From NCBI GenBank assembly GCA_003646305.1, contig QNFJ01000071.1:1-9789 (forward strand): a stretch of 9,789 bases of DNA, written 5' to 3'. A program made the translations under genes and the position numbers. This DNA is from Gammaproteobacteria bacterium. Lineage in GTDB: Bacteria > Pseudomonadota > Gammaproteobacteria > Methylococcales > UBA2780. The notes beneath the pieces are model-generated. The model did no database searches and had not been told where the DNA came from. It saw only the letters and a list, made by a program, of their open reading frames with translations. Each line of letters begins with the position of its first letter. Within the stretch, counting starts at the first letter, position 1. Of the stretch, positions 6,534 through 9,789 are shown one piece after another.

Positions 6534-9500
6534 ATGGAAAAACAGCCAGGCCCTAAACAGAAGGTTGTAATTCGATACAGGAAAGGCATACGCCGTCTGC
6601 TATTTGTGTTGCTATTTCTGGGGTTGCTTCTCGTAGCCATACCCTTCGCTATTCAATTTGGAATCATTGAGAGACTGACCTCTTCTGAAATTAAGTCTGA
6701 ACTTATTAGTCAATTGGAAGGGTCCGGAAAAAGAGAGGTTGAAATTGAAGATGTTGATTTCAACCCATTTACCGGTGTGCTGGTTATTGAGAATTTACAG
6801 ATCACAAGAGAAAGCCGGCCAGAGCTAAAAATCTCTCTGCTATCGGTCGAGCTAGATTGGCTCCCCCTTTTAAATAAGCGAATTTCGATCAGCTCGGCCT
6901 TATTGAAAGAAACATATTTTAAAGTTGAACAAGATAAAGAAAATGAATTGTTGATTGCTGGAATGAAATTTACAGCTTCTGATTCAGATGAAAAAAAGGG
7001 AAAAGATAAAGCAACAATGCCGTGGAGTATCGGTTTTGAGAATGTACATTTTGTTGACAACAATATTGAGTTTATATCCTCAGATTTTTCCACTCGAATA
7101 AATATTGATAGCCTTTTATTAGCTCAGTTTTTTAGCTGGAAACCGGCCCAGGCGACTAACTTTTCATTTTCATCACGACTTAATGGCGCTCCTATTTCAG
7201 GGAATGTCGAGATGGCGGCATTTATAGACGAGCCATTGTTTGAAGGTAATTTGAAAATTGATTCTTTAGATATAGGCGACTTTATAGTCTTTTCTGGTGG
7301 CTCTCTTGAAGCATTGAGCGGTAATTTATCAACCGATATTTCTTTTTCATTATCAGTTTTAAACTCGGGTATAAACTATCGTCAGGAAGGGGGTGTTAGC
7401 CTGAAGAATTCCAAAGTTGAAATTGGTGATGCTCAGTTAGCACACCAAAAAATATCCTGGAAAGGCACTGTTAATTATTCCGAAGAAAACAACAAAACAG
7501 ATGGCACATTTAAAGGTTTAATTAGCCTGCAAGACTCTAAAATTGGAATTGGCGACACGGAGCTAGTACACCAGAAAATAGTATGGAAAGGCGCTGTTAA
7601 CTACTCGGAAGAAAATAACAAAAAAAAGGCCACCGGCAAAGGATCAGTTAGCTTGCAAGATTCCAGAATTGGACTTGGTGATACAAAACTGGCACACCAA
7701 AATATAGCCTGGAAAGGTACTGTCGACTACTCGGAAGAAAACAACAAAACAGGGGTCACCGCCAAAGGAGCAGTTAATCTGCAAGATTCTAGAATTGGGA
7801 TTGGCGATACAGAACTAGCACATCAAAAAGTAGCCTGGAAAGGCACCGTTAACTACTCCAAGGTAAACAATAAAATAGATAGCACTGCAAAAGGCTCAAT
7901 TAACCTACAAGGTTCTAGAATTGGATTTGGTGATACGGAATTAGTACATCAAAAAGTAGCCTGGAAAGGCACAGCTAACTACTCCGAAGAAAACAATAAA
8001 ATAGATAGCACTGCAAAAGGCTCAATTAACCTGCAAGATTCTAAAATTAGAATTGATGACACCGAGTTAGCACACCAAAAAGTGACCTGGGAAGGCACTG
8101 TTAATCACTCAGAAAGAAAAAACAGGGAAAATACGACAGCTAACGGGATGCTGAATTTCTTTAAGCACAGAAACAGCTTAAGTTCTCCAGAACTTGATAC
8201 AACGATTGAAACTGCCCAATGGAACGGGGAGCTTCTCTTCAATAAAGTTGCTAAAAAGAGCTATTTTAAAGCGCATGGAAAGGTAGTGGCTTCGGATATT
8301 AACAGCCAAAATCGTCAAACTAAGCTGACTGTTCTTAGGCTTGGTAAGCTGACATTGGATGCACTTTCGATCGACCAACCAGAAAATATATCGTTATCAA
8401 AAGCGGTGATTGACGAGCTAACGGTTGCTCAGAGACAGGGTAATAATAAGCCGTTAATAAAAAGTGCGAAAGTCACGCTTGATAAAATCCAGTTGAAGGA
8501 TTTATCAAACATTGACTTTGAAGAGGCCAATATTGATACATTAATTGCTGATCTTGATCTTGATCAGCAAGGTAACTTAACTTTGCTGGATGAACTGATT
8601 GACAGCCTCAAGCCAAAATTTGCTGAGAGTAGGTCAAGAAAGATACCGGCATCAACGAAACGTACTGATACAAAGAAACAAAAGCTTACATTTCGCGTTG
8701 GTGGCATCAAAATCCGGGGGAATAGTGAAATTAGTGTTACATCGGCCATGATGAAAAATTCGGCCAGGAAAGAAATTCAGCTCAAGAATGTTTCTATCGG
8801 AGAAATTAATAACGGGATGCCACAAAACTTTACGCCGTTCAAGCTTGCGGCGACAATCAACACGCATTCTAAATTATCGCTGGTTGGCAGCGCTAAACCT
8901 TTTACCGAAAAAACAAATGTTCAGATTATCGCAAATTTGGATGCACTTGAACTGGCCGATTTCTCACCATATATTCGCCAGCAGCTTGGTTACAATGTTC
9001 GAAGTGGCCAGTTAGATGCTGATGCCAAAATTGATATTAAAGAAAATATTCTAGATGGTGATATTAAAACAAAGGTTCATAGGCTAGTCTGGGTGCAGTC
9101 TGATTCGGTAAAAATCGCCAAAATGGCAGAGAAGCTGGCCATGCCGCTTGACTCCGCCTTGTCGCTGCTACGCGATAAAAGTGACGATATTAAATTGACT
9201 ATCCGTGTAAGTGGTGATGTTTCCGAACCTGATTTTGAGGTTAGTGATGCAATCAATGCAGCGGTAACGTACTCATTGAAGAAGGCCATATCGGGCTATC
9301 TTTCATATGCTTTTTATCCATATGGCCTAGCCTACTTGGCTGCGGAAAAAACCTATGATATGGCAAAGAAATCGCAGGTTGGCCTAGAAGTCGTTGAGTT
9401 TAAACCGGGGGATAATGCACTATCTGATCAGTCAAAAGAAGATGTAGCGAATATTGCTAAACTGATGAAAAGGAGGCCGTGGGTGAAAATACAGATTTGT

Positions 9501-9737
9501 GGTTATGCAACCGATAGTGATCACCTGAAAATGATTGAACTGGAAAAAGATAAGAAAAGGCATTCAGATGATAGTTTGCTAGACGCTAGCTTGTTGGGTC
9601 TGGCAAAGAGGCGTGCTTCTGTGGTCAAGTCGTACTTAATTTCAGTTTATAAGATTAATGCAAAGAGACTCACTACTTGTTCTCCTACGCTTACAGATGG
9701 GAAAGAGCAAACGCCAAGAGTGGAGCTATTAATTTAA
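6534..9737 (+). CDS. DUF748/AsmA-like inner-membrane-anchored envelope protein with tandem repeats and OmpA-like C-terminus
   Basis: This 1067-residue protein has a basic cytoplasmic start, one membrane helix at about 21-43 (LLFVLLFLGLLLVAIPFAI) and a large periplasmic part. The early periplasmic segment, with DVDFNPFTGVLVIENLQI, is typical of AsmA-clan/DUF748 proteins. Relatives such as TamB and YhdP form long beta-grooves that carry phospholipids between the membranes; this function is inferred here. Residues 286-537 hold six consecutive 42-residue repeats. After these come more beta-rich DUF748 sequence and a helical or hydrophobic patch (ISGYLSYAFYPYGLAYLAAE). An OmpA-like tail (about 949-1067) starts VGLEVVEFKPGDNALSDQS, includes VKIQICGYATDSD and ends TPRVELLI; such tails often contact peptidoglycan or partner proteins. 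The Shine-Dalgarno is weak (AAAGAA before ATG 6534). The next gene starts 12 bp beyond the stop, suggesting an operon. Confidence 0.9.
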   Translation: MEKQPGPKQKVVIRYRKGIRRLLFVLLFLGLLLVAIPFAIQFGIIERLTSSEIKSELISQLEGSGKREVEIEDVDFNPFTGVLVIENLQITRESRPELKISLLSVELDWLPLLNKRISISSALLKETYFKVEQDKENELLIAGMKFTASDSDEKKGKDKATMPWSIGFENVHFVDNNIEFISSDFSTRINIDSLLLAQFFSWKPAQATNFSFSSRLNGAPISGNVEMAAFIDEPLFEGNLKIDSLDIGDFIVFSGGSLEALSGNLSTDISFSLSVLNSGINYRQEGGVSLKNSKVEIGDAQLAHQKISWKGTVNYSEENNKTDGTFKGLISLQDSKIGIGDTELVHQKIVWKGAVNYSEENNKKKATGKGSVSLQDSRIGLGDTKLAHQNIAWKGTVDYSEENNKTGVTAKGAVNLQDSRIGIGDTELAHQKVAWKGTVNYSKVNNKIDSTAKGSINLQGSRIGFGDTELVHQKVAWKGTANYSEENNKIDSTAKGSINLQDSKIRIDDTELAHQKVTWEGTVNHSERKNRENTTANGMLNFFKHRNSLSSPELDTTIETAQWNGELLFNKVAKKSYFKAHGKVVASDINSQNRQTKLTVLRLGKLTLDALSIDQPENISLSKAVIDELTVAQRQGNNKPLIKSAKVTLDKIQLKDLSNIDFEEANIDTLIADLDLDQQGNLTLLDELIDSLKPKFAESRSRKIPASTKRTDTKKQKLTFRVGGIKIRGNSEISVTSAMMKNSARKEIQLKNVSIGEINNGMPQNFTPFKLAATINTHSKLSLVGSAKPFTEKTNVQIIANLDALELADFSPYIRQQLGYNVRSGQLDADAKIDIKENILDGDIKTKVHRLVWVQSDSVKIAKMAEKLAMPLDSALSLLRDKSDDIKLTIRVSGDVSEPDFEVSDAINAAVTYSLKKAISGYLSYAFYPYGLAYLAAEKTYDMAKKSQVGLEVVEFKPGDNALSDQSKEDVANIAKLMKRRPWVKIQICGYATDSDHLKMIELEKDKKRHSDDSLLDASLLGLAKRRASVVKSYLISVYKINAKRLTTCSPTLTDGKEQTPRVELLI
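7389..8144 (+). repeat. Six in-frame 126-bp (42-codon) tandem repeats
   Basis: Units begin at 7389, 7515, 7641, 7767, 7893 and 8019, each exactly 126 bp with no indels. The protein consensus starts G-S-I/V-N/S-L-Q-D-S-R-I-G, continues GDTELAHQKVAWKGTVNYSE and ends NNK followed by about six variable residues. The alternating pattern suggests several beta-strands per unit. A degenerate seventh copy may follow (from 8145, GMLNFF). Units four to six are the most alike at DNA level, with a perfect 42-base match between 7865-7906 and 7991-8032. Confidence 0.95.
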
Positions 9738-9749
9738 AATTGAAAAGCC

Positions 9750-9789
9750 ATGAATAAAATAGGTTCTAAATTAATCGCTGGCCTGATGG
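9750..9789 (+). CDS. Start of a probable secreted or lipoprotein gene (partial at window edge)
   Basis: An ATG at 9750-9752, with GAAAAG just upstream, opens a frame reading MNKIGSKLIAGLM to the window end. The basic start followed by a hydrophobic run looks like a signal peptide. It lies 12 bp after the DUF748 stop in the same direction, so it is probably co-transcribed and works in the envelope with it. Its family cannot be seen. Confidence 0.55.
   Translation, partial: MNKIGSKLIAGLM

Noticed and set aside
7389..8144. CRISPR-like or noncoding satellite array
   Set aside because: The period is 126 bp without spacers, is a multiple of three, and stays in frame inside a long gene with protein-level conservation.

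Overview
The window looks like a chromosomal stretch of a gammaproteobacterium, probably a marine or environmental one. This is inferred from family content: a DUF484-like/GGDEF diguanylate cyclase, a DUF748 (AsmA-like) protein with an OmpA-like tail, and a YefM/Txe-type toxin-antitoxin pair. The sequence is moderately AT-rich. No rRNA or tRNA gene, CRISPR array or intact insertion sequence was seen.

Region 1 (1-1381) is accessory and partly decayed. It holds the possible 3' end of an unknown gene, an attC-like integron recombination site ending in GGCGTTAGGG at 261-270, and a leftward YefM-type antitoxin gene with a good promoter. The overlapping Txe/YoeB toxin gene is broken by an apparent one-base deletion near 431/432. 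About 520 bp of probably decayed sequence follows, with short protein-like stretches in several frames. The layout resembles a toxin-antitoxin cassette of a chromosomal integron, but no integrase gene is visible.

Region 2 (1382-2482, minus strand) encodes a 366-residue predicted outer-membrane lipoprotein of unknown function. A gene-poor stretch of about 490 bp follows.

Region 3 (2977-4413) encodes an unusual fusion: N-terminal TPR repeats joined to a C-terminal Fic domain whose signature HAFPDGNGR departs from consensus and lacks the last arginine. Convergent to it (4481-4946, minus) lies the C-terminal half of a sugar-phosphate-type nucleotidyltransferase gene. That fragment is 5'-truncated next to a second GGCGTTAGGG and has one frameshift.

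Region 4 (5107-6249) encodes a diguanylate cyclase with an intact GGEEF active site and RxxD inhibitory site. Region 5 (6534-9737) encodes a 1067-residue inner-membrane-anchored DUF748/AsmA-like protein with six in-frame 42-residue tandem repeats and an OmpA-like C-terminus. Another secreted or lipoprotein gene probably starts 12 bp downstream and runs off the window.

No single new multi-gene system is evident. The best candidates for novelty are the tandem-repeat expansion of the DUF748 protein, the degenerate TPR-Fic protein, and the broken toxin beside an intact antitoxin at an integron-like boundary.
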